From contig NC_020291.1 in NCBI RefSeq assembly GCF_000340885.1, positions 991,001 through 1,055,000 of the forward strand: 64,000 nucleotides of DNA, written 5' to 3'. How positions within the stretch are numbered: position 1 is the stretch's first letter; every line of letters begins with the position of its first letter. The notes under the pieces were generated by a model. The model ran no database searches. It was not told the origin of the DNA and worked only from the letters and a program-made list of their open reading frames with translations. This document shows positions 7,811 to 16,101 of this stretch, piece after piece. The DNA is from Clostridium saccharoperbutylacetonicum N1-4(HMT) (GTDB taxonomy: Bacteria > Bacillota > Clostridia > Clostridiales > Clostridiaceae). Both the position numbers and the translations under genes were made by a program.

Positions 7811-9502
7811 ATGCTTTCTAAAAAAATAGCTGAAGTAGGAAATCCAATAATATATATTTTTTTATCTTTAGCGATTAGTTGTATTTCTTATGGAATATTT
7901 GAAGAATTTAGAGGGCTTACAATTTTTATTGTAGCCTTCTTTTTTATATCCATATTATATTATTGTGGTATTGAATTTACAGGTTTTATGATTGCTTTTT
8001 TTATTTTGGGATTTTTTTTGAATTATTCCTATTACAAAGTTCAAATTAATGTAACAGGAGAAGTAAGAATAATTCAAAAGAGTCAATATAATATTGTGGG
8101 GAATTATGGAGGAAAAAATATTACAATAGAAACTAATAAAAAAGATTGTAACATTGGAGAAATATACAATATTACGGGTAAGCTTGAGAAGGTGCAAGAT
8201 AAAATTAATGGGATTGTTGGAATAGTTAAGCCTGAAAGAATGGATAAAACTAATGGAGATTTCATCACTAAACTTTATGATTTTAAGAGAAAAATATATG
8301 TAAGACTAGAAGATAATTTAGGGAAAAGAAAAGCAGGGTTAATATCATCAATTGCTTTTGGTTATTCTGATAATTTGGATTTTGAAGATAAAGATGATAT
8401 GAAGACTTTAGGAATTATTCATAGTATAAGTGTTTCGGGATTGCATGTAGTTATAGTATATGGATTTTTAAGAATTTTTATGGGATGTAAGTTTGGAATA
8501 TTAGGAACTATGCTTTACGTTATATTTACAGGGAGTAATTATTCTTGCTTAAGAGCCTTTGTAATGCTTGCATGTGTTGAGGGGGGGAAGATTTTAAAAA
8601 GAAATAACAGTTCCATTTCTGCATTATGTTTTTCGGCTACAATTTTAATTTTATATCAACCTTTTAGTATTTTTAATATTTCTCTTCATTTATCTTATCT
8701 AGCTACTTTGGGCATAGTTATGTTTAATAAGAAAATTAATGATTTATTATATAAATTGCATAACAAATTGAGAACATCTTTGAGTTTAACTTTAAGTGCT
8801 CAAGTTTTTTCATTGCCATATTTAATTTTAATATTTAAAGATTTCTCAGCAAATTTTATTGTTGGTAATTTGATATTAGTTCCTGTAGTTGACCTTATGG
8901 TTATTACAGGAAACATATTGCCTCTGGTATATATATTTCCAAAGTTATTTGATTTCTGCAGCTATTTAAATCTTATTATCATAGAGATATTTGATTGGTT
9001 AGTAGATATTATAAGTATAATTTCATTACCAACAGTTTATGGAAATGAAAATATAGTTTTTGTGTACTTAGCTTCATTAATGAGTTTCTATTTTGTTAAA
9101 AAAGGTTATAGAAAATTTATTTATCTTCCTTTTCTATGTATTTTTACAGCATTAATTCAAATTTATAGCCCTATTCCTAATATTAAATACTATAAAGAAG
9201 GAGCTCTTTTGGTTTCTTATAAGTGGGAAAGATTACTTATGGTTAATAAGAGTCAGGTTGATATGAAAAGACTCTTGAAAATTACCTTTGCAACAAAAGC
9301 TTATAGAAAAGAAGGAAAAATAGTTATAAGTGGAATAGGTAATATAAAAGCACAAGGAAATAATTATGTATTGGAAACATTTAATAAAAAGTATCTATTA
9401 AAAATGTCAAATGGTGAAAAGGAATTAAAAGAATATGATATAATTAATTTTAAAGATGGAGTTATAAATGAAATATTTATAATCAATGGAAGTGTAATTT
9501 AA
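7811..9502 (+). CDS. comEC: ComEC/Rec2-family DNA channel protein lacking a catalytic beta-lactamase domain
   Basis: ComEC forms the inner-membrane channel for single-stranded DNA in natural transformation. This 563-residue protein has N-terminal membrane helices, the OB-fold-like DUF4131 region (about residues 75-140), and the competence core with the hallmark HSISVSGLHVVI and GSNYSCLRAFVM. Full-length Firmicutes ComEC is usually over 700 residues and ends in a metallo-beta-lactamase domain. Here the last 110 residues keep only a short beta-rich stretch and no HxHxDH. The start is ATG 7811 (a TTG at 7808 is adjacent) after AGGTGA. It is followed by holA, as in many Firmicutes. Whether the strain is competent cannot be judged. 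Confidence 0.88.
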   Translation: MLSKKIAEVGNPIIYIFLSLAISCISYGIFEEFRGLTIFIVAFFFISILYYCGIEFTGFMIAFFILGFFLNYSYYKVQINVTGEVRIIQKSQYNIVGNYGGKNITIETNKKDCNIGEIYNITGKLEKVQDKINGIVGIVKPERMDKTNGDFITKLYDFKRKIYVRLEDNLGKRKAGLISSIAFGYSDNLDFEDKDDMKTLGIIHSISVSGLHVVIVYGFLRIFMGCKFGILGTMLYVIFTGSNYSCLRAFVMLACVEGGKILKRNNSSISALCFSATILILYQPFSIFNISLHLSYLATLGIVMFNKKINDLLYKLHNKLRTSLSLTLSAQVFSLPYLILIFKDFSANFIVGNLILVPVVDLMVITGNILPLVYIFPKLFDFCSYLNLIIIEIFDWLVDIISIISLPTVYGNENIVFVYLASLMSFYFVKKGYRKFIYLPFLCIFTALIQIYSPIPNIKYYKEGALLVSYKWERLLMVNKSQVDMKRLLKITFATKAYRKEGKIVISGIGNIKAQGNNYVLETFNKKYLLKMSNGEKELKEYDIINFKDGVINEIFIINGSVI

Positions 9503-9536
9503 AGCACATTGAGTTATTATTAAATATACTTTAATA

Positions 9537-9851
9537 TATAGATATCCAAAGCAAGAATTAGACATATGCGGAACTAACCGAAATTAAACACATATTTATT
9601 ACAGCGGACTAATGAAATTTTCGCTGGATGGGTTCTAAGTGGAAGGTTGCACCCATTTCTGCATGTTCCTAAAGTAAATTTATGACAAGCAGAAAATGGA
9701 ACAACCTTCCACTAATAACCATCACAGCTTAATTTCATATGCCGCTTGCACAAATATGTATCTAATTTCTAATGTAGTGTTACGATTATAATTTCTCAAT
9801 GATACATGTATATTCCATTTATAAGTTTGATTATTAATTTGGATATCTATA
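9537..9851. repeat. MITE-like inverted-repeat element, copy 2
   Basis: This 315 bp element has perfect 14 bp inverted termini, TATAGATATCCAAA and TTTGGATATCTATA. Its first 75 bp and last 105 bp match those of the element at 984-1300 with scattered substitutions, but the middle 135 bp are different. The core contains a long hairpin at 9638-9713. The element fills most of the 478-base gap between comEC and holA. No protein of useful length is encoded. TA-rich flanks may be the target site. Confidence 0.75.
9638..9713. other. Long hairpin inside the copy-2 element core
   Basis: AGTGGAAGGTTG (9638-9649) pairs perfectly with CAACCTTCCACT (9702-9713), and TTTCTGC pairs with GCAGAAA further in, giving a long stem with a loop near the middle. 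ATGAAATTTT and TTAATTTCAT flank it as an outer, weaker repeat. The element would fold as nested hairpins on either strand. It could be an RNA structure or a remnant of a second inserted repeat. Confidence 0.6.
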
Positions 9852-9912
9852 TATATTGCAAAAATAATTATTCATTGCCAATTTCAAAAATTTATAGTAA
9901 TTCTAGTTATAA

Positions 9913-9940
9913 TTGAGCGTTGAATATTGTTAATTATAAT
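9913..9940 (+). promoter_or_regulatory. Candidate promoter for holA
   Basis: TTGAGC (9913-9918) and a perfect TATAAT (9935-9940) are 16 bases apart, about 40 bases before the holA start and just outside the copy-2 repeat element. Assignment is by sequence resemblance only. Confidence 0.5.
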
Positions 9941-9980
9941 ATATATAAATTAGGAATTGTTGCAGGAGAGGAAAATTAAT

Positions 9981-11015
9981 TTGATTAACTATGATGTTTA
10001 TGAACAAGAAATTTTAAAAGGAAATATTAAAAATGGATATGTATTTTGTGGATTAGATGAAGAGTTTATTAAAGATGGAATAGATTTAATAGTAAAAAAA
10101 GAAGTGCCAGAAGAATTTAAGGAACTTAATTTAATTCGAATAGATGGTATGAATACAAATTATGATGAAATTATGAATGCCTGTGAAACAATGCCTTTTA
10201 TGGGGGATAAGAAAGTAGTTATTATTTATAGAGCGAATTTTTTGCAAGATAAAAGTGATTCTTCAGGTACTAAAATATATAATGAAATTAAAAATTATGT
10301 GTCTGATTTACCTCCATATACAATTTTGATAATGTATTATTTATTAAATGATAAAAGAGATAGACCAAATAAGAATAAAAAACTAGCTACTTTAGGAAAG
10401 TTTTTGCATGTTGTTCACTTTGATAAACTTAAGAAAGATAAGTATATAAAAAAAGTAGAAGGTGTATTTAAAGAAAAAGGAAAGCAAATTGGAAGAGTGG
10501 AATTGGCATATTTTTGTGAAAAGGTGCAGAATAACTTTGATATTATAAAAAGAGAAGCTGATAAACTTATAAATTATTGTAATGATAGAGAAATAAAAAA
10601 GGCAGATATTGATTTGCTTATGGCTTCTTCTAGTGAAGATGATGTTTTTGATCTAGTAGAATTAATAGCTATTAAAAAAATTGATAAAGCTATAGATATT
10701 ATGAAGGAAATTTTGTATAAATCCGATCAACATATGCTCATAATTAGCTCAATTCAAAAACATTTTCTAAGATTATATGAAATTAAGCTGAAATTAGCTA
10801 AAGGCAAAAGAGTTGATGATTTTGTGGCAGAATATAGGCTTCCGCAGTTTGTATGTGAAAAATTAATTAGTCAAACTAGTAGGTTTAGCGAAAGACAATT
10901 GGCTGAATTGGTTAAATTATGTGTTAACACGGAAACAAAATTGAAATCCACAGGAATAGACAAAACTATGGAAATGGAATTTCTTCTTATTAATACTTTG
11001 ATGGTAAAAAAATAA
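9981..11015 (+). CDS. holA: DNA polymerase III delta subunit
   Basis: HolA (344 residues from TTG 9981) is the clamp-loader subunit that opens the beta sliding clamp. The family pattern is visible: an N-terminal P-loop-like fold without an active ATP site (NGYVFCGLDEEF), then ACETMPFMGDKKVVII, and C-terminal helices with IISSIQKHFLRLYEIK. TTG 9981 is chosen because GGAGAGG lies nine bases upstream; TTG 9957 overlaps no such site. It is followed convergently by rpsT on the minus strand, the standard comEC-holA-rpsT order. Confidence 0.93.
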   Translation: MINYDVYEQEILKGNIKNGYVFCGLDEEFIKDGIDLIVKKEVPEEFKELNLIRIDGMNTNYDEIMNACETMPFMGDKKVVIIYRANFLQDKSDSSGTKIYNEIKNYVSDLPPYTILIMYYLLNDKRDRPNKNKKLATLGKFLHVVHFDKLKKDKYIKKVEGVFKEKGKQIGRVELAYFCEKVQNNFDIIKREADKLINYCNDREIKKADIDLLMASSSEDDVFDLVELIAIKKIDKAIDIMKEILYKSDQHMLIISSIQKHFLRLYEIKLKLAKGKRVDDFVAEYRLPQFVCEKLISQTSRFSERQLAELVKLCVNTETKLKSTGIDKTMEMEFLLINTLMVKK

Positions 11016-11020
11016 TAAAT

Positions 11021-11057
11021 AAAAATGCTCAGTTATTAAGATAACTGGGTATTTTTA
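11021..11057 (+). terminator. Terminator after holA
   Basis: AAAAATGCTCAGTTATT pairs with AATAACTGGGTATTTTT with wobble pairs, followed by a T-rich run. It lies five bases past the holA stop and may act on both strands. Confidence 0.75.
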
Positions 11058-11069
11058 TTTATTATGAAG

Positions 11070-11098
11070 ATAAAAATAACCCATCTATATTAGATGGG
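11070..11098 (-). terminator. Terminator after rpsT
   Basis: Read on the minus strand, CCCATCTA and TAGATGGG form a tight hairpin (11080-11098) followed by TTATTTTTATC. It starts nine bases past the rpsT stop, so the convergent holA and rpsT genes each have a terminator. Confidence 0.8.
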
Positions 11099-11106
11099 CT
11101 TTAAGA

Positions 11107-11370
11107 TTATGCCATAGCGTGTAACCTAGCAGCTAATCTTGATTTCTTTCTAGCAGCCATGTTCTTATGTACTACACCTTTAGTAGCAGCCATGTCTAAT
11201 GACTTAACAACTGCAGTGTAAAGAACTTTAGCATCTTCGTTATTCTTAGCTTCTATAGCAGCTTCAAATTTCTTTATAGCAGTCTTTAAAGCAGATTTGA
11301 TCATTCTGTTCTTTAAAGTCTTAGTTTCAGTAACCTTAATTCTCTTTTTTGCTGATTTAATATTTGCCAT
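11107..11370 (-). CDS. rpsT: 30S ribosomal protein S20
   Basis: S20 (87 residues) is a helical protein that binds 16S rRNA in the small subunit. It begins [21 protein letters not shown] and carries the conserved lysine-rich helices and [20 protein letters not shown]. The ribosome binding site on the minus strand reads AAGGGGGTG. It is transcribed opposite to its neighbours from its own promoter at about 11455-11483. The gpr gene is divergent, as in B. subtilis. Confidence 0.98.
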   Translation of the reverse strand: MANIKSAKKRIKVTETKTLKNRMIKSALKTAIKKFEAAIEAKNNEDAKVLYTAVVKSLDMAATKGVVHKNMAARKKSRLAARLHAMA

Positions 11371-11454
11371 TCTTAATTCACCCCCTTAAATTTTTATAGG
11401 GTCTCTTGCAGTTTTTGGGGAAATCTGCGTACGAGTTCATATTCAACAAACCTT

Positions 11455-11483
11455 ATTATAACATCAGAACTTATGTAATTCAA
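11455..11483 (-). promoter_or_regulatory. Sigma-A promoter of rpsT
   Basis: On the minus strand TTGAAT (11478-11483) and a perfect TATAAT (11455-11460) are 17 bases apart. The start of rpsT is about 85 bases downstream, leaving a leader of about 75 bases. S20 autoregulation through its leader is known in other bacteria, but no structure is clear here. Confidence 0.8.
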
Positions 11484-11544
11484 GTATTAAATTCAAAGAA
11501 AAAGGAAAAATAAGACTGAATAAATTTATAACGAGGTGTTTATT

Positions 11545-12528
11545 ATGATAAATGTTAGAACAGATTTGGTCCTTGAAGCAAGAGAATTATATAAAGAAAG
11601 TCATAAAGGTGAAAAAGACTTAGATGGAATTGAAGTAATAGAAGAGAGCGAAGATGATATTAGCGTAACTACAGTTAAAGTTAAAAATGAAGAGGGAGCT
11701 CAAAAGATAGGAAAACCAAAAGGGGATTACATAACTATTGATATTCCTAGCTTTACTGCATATGATGGAGAGACTATGGATAGAGTATCTAAAGTGCTGG
11801 CAGAAGTTTTAGGACGATTGATTAAAGTAGATGTTAAAAAGAATGCATTAGTTGTAGGACTTGGAAATTGGCAGGTTACACCAGATGCTTTAGGTCCAAA
11901 AGTTGCAGAAAAAATTATGGTAACAAGACATTTACAAACAGTAATGCCAGAAGCAATAGATGATTCTGTAAGACCTGTTTCTTCAATAGCACCTGGAGTA
12001 TTAGGGATAACAGGGATTGAAACTGTTGAAATAATTAAAGGGGTTGTGGAAAAAACTAAGCCGGAGTTAGTAATTTGTGTAGATGCTTTGGCAGCAAGAA
12101 AGGTTCAGAGAGTTAACGCTACAATTCAAATTTCTAATACAGGAATTTCACCAGGTGCAGGAGTGGGCAATAATAGAAAACAAATTAATGAAGAAAATTT
12201 GGGTGTAAAAGTAATTGCTATTGGAGTTCCTACAGTTGTAGATGCAATTACGATTGCTAATGATACCATAGATTTGGTAATAGATTCGCTAATAAAGAAT
12301 TCTTCAAGCGGAACTGATTTCTATAAGATGTTAAAATCTATTGATAAAAACGAGAAAGAAAGATTAATAAAGGAAGTAATATATTCAGAAACGAGTGGAG
12401 ATATGATAGTTACACCTAAAGATATAGATTTAGTTATTAACTCATTATCAAAAATAATTGCCAATGGAATTAATATGGCTGTACAGCCAAATATGGATAT
12501 GGAAGAAATAAATAAGTTTATGGGATGA
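11545..12528 (+). CDS. gpr: Germination protease GPR
   Basis: GPR (327 residues) is the spore-specific endopeptidase that degrades small acid-soluble proteins during germination. It is made as a zymogen and cleaves its own N-terminal propeptide. The start region VRTDLVLEAREL and GIEVIEE, and the core segments GLGNWQVTPDALGP and GAGVGNNRK, are characteristic. ATG 11545 has GAGGTG seven bases upstream; a GTG at 11536 lies inside that site. It is followed by spoIIP, as in Bacillus, but an ACTGTAA-type repeat tract fills part of the gap. Confidence 0.96.
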   Translation: MINVRTDLVLEARELYKESHKGEKDLDGIEVIEESEDDISVTTVKVKNEEGAQKIGKPKGDYITIDIPSFTAYDGETMDRVSKVLAEVLGRLIKVDVKKNALVVGLGNWQVTPDALGPKVAEKIMVTRHLQTVMPEAIDDSVRPVSSIAPGVLGITGIETVEIIKGVVEKTKPELVICVDALAARKVQRVNATIQISNTGISPGAGVGNNRKQINEENLGVKVIAIGVPTVVDAITIANDTIDLVIDSLIKNSSSGTDFYKMLKSIDKNEKERLIKEVIYSETSGDMIVTPKDIDLVINSLSKIIANGINMAVQPNMDMEEINKFMG

Positions 12529-12533
12529 TTTTG

Positions 12534-12606
12534 CAGTTCACAGTTTACAGTTAGAAGATAAATTTTGGCAGTTTACAGTTTACAGTGCACAATTTTCAGT
12601 TGAAAG
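12534..12606 (-). repeat. ACTGTAA heptamer tract (reverse orientation)
   Basis: Units reading CAGTTCA, CAGTTTA and CAGTGCA (complement ACTGTAA and variants) occur in two blocks, 12535-12551 and 12569-12604, separated by AGATAAATTTTGG. AGATAAATT recurs after the second block, so the whole pattern is duplicated. It lies directly after the gpr stop, in the opposite orientation to the tracts before dnaJ, rsmE and dgkA. Confidence 0.7.
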
Positions 12607-12771
12607 ATAAATTCCTTTGGAATTTACTGAATGGGGATGTACACTCTTAATTAGAACTTATATATTTTAACAAGTATTTTAATTGATCAATAAAATCCAA
12701 TTAATCTTTGCACTTAAAGTTAGAATAATTATGTAAATTTCATAATATACATATAAAAGTGTGGAGGTGAG

Positions 12772-13848
12772 ATGAGGATGATATATATGGGCAGAGGAGG
12801 AAATAAAGGTGAAACTAGTAAGCTGTTAAAAGTAAAAGAAAATGTTAATATGGGATTTATAGTGATCGTATTAATTGCAAGTATATTATTTATAAGGCTT
12901 GGAACCGTACTTACAAATAATAAAGAAAGAGGGGCCTTTGCTTATGTTCAATTATTAAATCTAGGAATGCCGATAATTGAGTCTCAAGTTTACGATGAGG
13001 GGACTTATGCTGAAAATAAACTTTCGCTAAAAAATGTTTGTCTTCAAGTATTGGGAGTAGATAATATTACCTATAAGGGAATACTTCAAAGTGAAATTTC
13101 TTATTTAAATAGTGTTGAATATAAGGGATCTCAACCAACATTTATATTCAATCCATTTCAAATAAGTGAAGATAGTATTTCAAAATTGCCATCTAATGGC
13201 GATAGTAAAAATACAAAGATTTATGATCCTAGCTTAAAAAAGCAGTTAGATCAATCAAAACCTGAGGTATTAATATATCATAGTCATACTACTGAAAATT
13301 ACAGTGCAACAGAACAGGATAGTTTAGATGAGAACACAAATGTTGTTGGAGTTGGTGATGTTCTTGCCAATGAACTTCAAGAGAATTATGGTATTTCTGT
13401 AATACATGATAAGACTAATCATAGTGTTTCTTATAATGACAGTTATACAAGATCAGGAGAAACGGTTGATAAATATTTGCAAAAATATGGAGACTTTAAA
13501 ATGATTATAGATTTGCATAGAGATTCATTAGATGATAAGTCAGCGACAACAACAGAAGTTTATGGCATGAGTGCAGCTAAAATAATGTTTGTAAATGCTG
13601 AGAACAGTACAAGATACGCAAAAAATAAAGAGCTCACAGAAAAAGTGTTTAATAAGACCTCAGAGTTATTTCCGAATTTGCCGATAAAAATATTAACCTA
13701 TCATAGAGGGAAAAATGCATTTAATCAAAGCAAAAGTGATGGATGTTTACTTTTTGAAATAGGTGCTAATAAGAATACTCCAGAAGAATCAAAAGTTACA
13801 GCACAGTGTATGGCAAGAGTAATTGCAGAAATCATAAACAAAAAGTGA
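12772..13848 (+). CDS. spoIIP: Stage II sporulation protein P
   Basis: SpoIIP (358 residues) is the membrane-anchored amidase/endopeptidase that, with SpoIID and SpoIIM, thins septal peptidoglycan to allow engulfment. One transmembrane segment lies at about residues 28-46. The Zn-amidase core shows IYHSHTTENY with the metal histidine, MIIDLHRDS, and FEIGANKNTPEES with the catalytic glutamate. The ribosome binding site GGAGGTGAG precedes both ATG 12772 and ATG 12778; the second has better spacing. It follows gpr and ends before two tandem terminators. Confidence 0.96.
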   Translation: MRMIYMGRGGNKGETSKLLKVKENVNMGFIVIVLIASILFIRLGTVLTNNKERGAFAYVQLLNLGMPIIESQVYDEGTYAENKLSLKNVCLQVLGVDNITYKGILQSEISYLNSVEYKGSQPTFIFNPFQISEDSISKLPSNGDSKNTKIYDPSLKKQLDQSKPEVLIYHSHTTENYSATEQDSLDENTNVVGVGDVLANELQENYGISVIHDKTNHSVSYNDSYTRSGETVDKYLQKYGDFKMIIDLHRDSLDDKSATTTEVYGMSAAKIMFVNAENSTRYAKNKELTEKVFNKTSELFPNLPIKILTYHRGKNAFNQSKSDGCLLFEIGANKNTPEESKVTAQCMARVIAEIINKK

Positions 13849-13868
13849 GTAAAAAATAATAGATATAT

Positions 13869-13918
13869 TAAAATCATGAGTTTAAATGAAAGAAATTTCA
13901 AAAGAAACTCATGATTTT
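13869..13918 (+). terminator. Terminator 1 after spoIIP
   Basis: AAATCATGAGTTT pairs with AAACTCATGATTT across a loop of about 20 bases, followed by TTTTC. It is the first of two hairpins in tandem. Confidence 0.8.
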
Positions 13919-13924
13919 TCGGAG

Positions 13925-13969
13925 CAGTAGATAGTTTTTTTGTAAAAATAAAACTATCTACTGTTTTTT
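13925..13969 (+). terminator. Terminator 2 after spoIIP
   Basis: CAGTAGATAGTTTT pairs with AAAACTATCTACTG and is followed by TTTTTT. This strong hairpin closes the gpr-spoIIP unit and insulates it from the kdp locus. Confidence 0.85.
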
Positions 13970-14044
13970 AGCTTATCCTTCCAAATAAAATGCATGTATA
14001 ATGTTTGATTTTTTACTTTATTTAGATAGGTAATTTGAATTAAT

Positions 14045-14097
14045 AATCTTTATACAATCTTTATACAAATTAGCAAAGTTTAATCCAATCTTTATGT
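14045..14097 (+). promoter_or_regulatory. Candidate KdpE operator, direct repeats before kdp
   Basis: AATCTTTATAC occurs twice head to tail (14045-14055 and 14056-14066), an 11-base period typical of OmpR-family operators. A third AATCTTTATG lies at 14087-14096. The E. coli KdpE site likewise contains TTTATA-type half sites. The repeats lie 55-105 bases before the first kdp-locus peptide. A possible -10 (TTATAA, near 14097) follows, with no good -35, which fits activator-dependent transcription. Binding by KdpE is inferred. Confidence 0.6.
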
Positions 14098-14149
14098 TAT
14101 AAGGAGTATTATTCAGATATGGAAATTGAATATTAAAGGAGGAAGGATA

Positions 14150-14242
14150 ATGTTGGATGTCATATTTTTCGCATTATTAATTATAGGATTTTGCTCTGTA
14201 AAATTTTTTGCTAATTGGTGTGAGAAACAAGTAAATAAATAA
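14150..14242 (+). CDS. Small hydrophobic peptide upstream of kdpF (orfZ-like)
   Basis: A 30-residue frame (MLDVIFFALLIIGFC..., ending KQVNK) starts at an ATG preceded by AAAGGAGGAAGG, an excellent ribosome binding site. It is one hydrophobic helix with a short polar tail holding one further cysteine. As I recall, the C. acetobutylicum kdp locus also begins with two small hydrophobic frames (orfZ and orfY). Position and ribosome binding site support a real gene; the function is unknown, but a KdpF-like stabilising peptide of the Kdp complex is plausible. Confidence 0.7.
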   Translation: MLDVIFFALLIIGFCSVKFFANWCEKQVNK

Positions 14243-14265
14243 AAGAAATAATTGGGGGAATGTAT

Positions 14266-14343
14266 ATGTGGATGTTAATTGGAATTATAGTTTTACTTTT
14301 TGGATATTTAAGTTATGTACTATTTAATCCAGAAAAATTTTAA
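14266..14343 (+). CDS. kdpF: KdpF-like small subunit of the K+-transporting ATPase
   Basis: A 25-residue peptide (MWMLIGIIVLLFGYLSYVLF, then NPEKF) ends in the NPEKF signature of KdpF, the single-helix lipid-like stabiliser of KdpFABC. The ATG at 14266 has GGGGGA seven bases upstream; an earlier ATG at 14260 touches that site. It lies 30 bases before kdpA and 23 bases after the other small peptide. Confidence 0.85.
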   Translation: MWMLIGIIVLLFGYLSYVLFNPEKF

Positions 14344-14373
14344 TTATTAAAAGTAAAGCAGGAGGAATAATTT

Positions 14374-16053
14374 ATGGAATGGTTACAAATAATAATATCT
14401 TTGCTACTTTTTATGCTAATCATAGTGCCACTTGGAAAATATTTATACTATGTTAGTACTGGTGAAAAAACATTTGCTGACAAGCTTTTTAATCCAATAG
14501 ATAATTTAATTTATAAAATATGCAGAATAAATAAAGATGAAGAAATGAATTGGAAGGAATATGTTTTTTCTATTATAGCAGTTAATGCAGTTATGGTATT
14601 TATAGGATATATAATACTTAGAGCTCAGGGGGGGCTGTTTCTAAATCCAAATAAAATAGATGGAATGGAGCAGAGTTTATCCTTTAATACAATTATAAGC
14701 TTTATGACAAACACAAATCTTCAAGATTATAGTGGAGAATCGGGACTTTCTCATTTAAGTCAAATGATTGTTATTATTTTTATGATGTTTACATCAGCAG
14801 CAACAGGTTTTGCAGCAGCTCTTGCATTTATGAGAGGAATAATTGGAAAAAAGGGAATGGGAAACTTTTTCGTTGATATAACAAGAATAACAACAAGAGT
14901 TTTATTGCCATTCTCAATAGTAATAGGACTTCTTTTAGTAAGTCAAGGAGTACCGCAAACTTTATCAGGAACTAAAACAGTAACCACAATAGAAGGAAAA
15001 ATGCAGGATATAGCAATGGGTCCTGTAGCAGCACTTGAAGCAATAAAGCACATAGGAACTAATGGTGGTGGTTTCTTTGGTGCTAATTCAGCGCATCCTT
15101 TTGAAAATCCTACACCTTTATCAAATTTAATTGAATTACTTTCTATGATGATGCTTCCAGGTGCATTAGTTTATACTTTTGGGTTAATGCTTAAAAATAA
15201 GAAGCAAGGATGGACAATATTTGCTGCAATGGCAGGAATATTTATTATTGCATTACCAATATGTTATTTTGCAGAAAAAGCAGGTAACCCAGCTTTAGCC
15301 CATGTCGGATTAAGCCAAGCTATGGGAAATATGGAAGGTAAAGAAGTAAGATTTGGAATAGCACAGTCATCATTATTTACTACGGTTACTACAGCTTTTA
15401 CAACAGGAACTGTTAATAATATGCATGATTCATTAACACCACTTGGTGGGGCAGTAGCATTAATGAACATGATGCTTAATGTTATATTTGGTGGAAAAGG
15501 CGTAGGTTTTATGAACATGATAATGTATGCAATTCTTACAGTTTTTCTATGTGGACTTATGGTTGGAAGAACGCCAGAATTTTTATCGAAGAAGCTTGAA
15601 GGTAAAGAAATTAAATTAATAGCTCTAGCTATAATCATTCATCCGTTTTTAATATTAATGTTTTCAGCCTTGGCTTTGATTACTCCTCAAGGATTAGCAG
15701 GTATATCGAATCCAGGATTTCATGGTTTAAGCCAAATAGTTTATCAATTTACATCATCAGCCGCCAATAATGGTTCTGGATTTGAAGGAATGGCTGATAA
15801 TACACTATTTTGGAATACTGCAACTGGAATAGTTATGTTTTTGGGAAGATATTTATCAATTATAATTCTTCTTTCAGTAGCGGGATCACTAGCAGGTAAA
15901 AGAACTATACCACAAACAACAGGAACTTTTAGGACAGATAATACAATGTTTGCAGTAACATTGATTGCTATTGTTTTAATAATTGGAGCATTAACATTTT
16001 TACCAGCATTAGCGCTTGGACCAGTAGCGGAACATTTAACATTGTGGCATTGA
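14374..16053 (+). CDS. kdpA: Potassium-transporting ATPase, K+-binding subunit A
   Basis: KdpA (559 residues) is the channel-like subunit that binds and passes potassium in the high-affinity KdpFABC pump. It has about ten membrane helices and the four selectivity-filter-like loops, for example TNTNLQDYSGE, GTNGGGFFGANSAHPFENP, FTTGTVNNMHDSLTPLGG and SSAANNGSGFEG. The start follows AGGAGG. It is the first large gene of the kdp operon, and the length matches E. coli KdpA (557). Confidence 0.98.
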   Translation: MEWLQIIISLLLFMLIIVPLGKYLYYVSTGEKTFADKLFNPIDNLIYKICRINKDEEMNWKEYVFSIIAVNAVMVFIGYIILRAQGGLFLNPNKIDGMEQSLSFNTIISFMTNTNLQDYSGESGLSHLSQMIVIIFMMFTSAATGFAAALAFMRGIIGKKGMGNFFVDITRITTRVLLPFSIVIGLLLVSQGVPQTLSGTKTVTTIEGKMQDIAMGPVAALEAIKHIGTNGGGFFGANSAHPFENPTPLSNLIELLSMMMLPGALVYTFGLMLKNKKQGWTIFAAMAGIFIIALPICYFAEKAGNPALAHVGLSQAMGNMEGKEVRFGIAQSSLFTTVTTAFTTGTVNNMHDSLTPLGGAVALMNMMLNVIFGGKGVGFMNMIMYAILTVFLCGLMVGRTPEFLSKKLEGKEIKLIALAIIIHPFLILMFSALALITPQGLAGISNPGFHGLSQIVYQFTSSAANNGSGFEGMADNTLFWNTATGIVMFLGRYLSIIILLSVAGSLAGKRTIPQTTGTFRTDNTMFAVTLIAIVLIIGALTFLPALALGPVAEHLTLWH

Positions 16054-16101
16054 TACCAAAACCTTGATTATTATGATATTGAAGACAAGGAGAATAATAA
16101 T

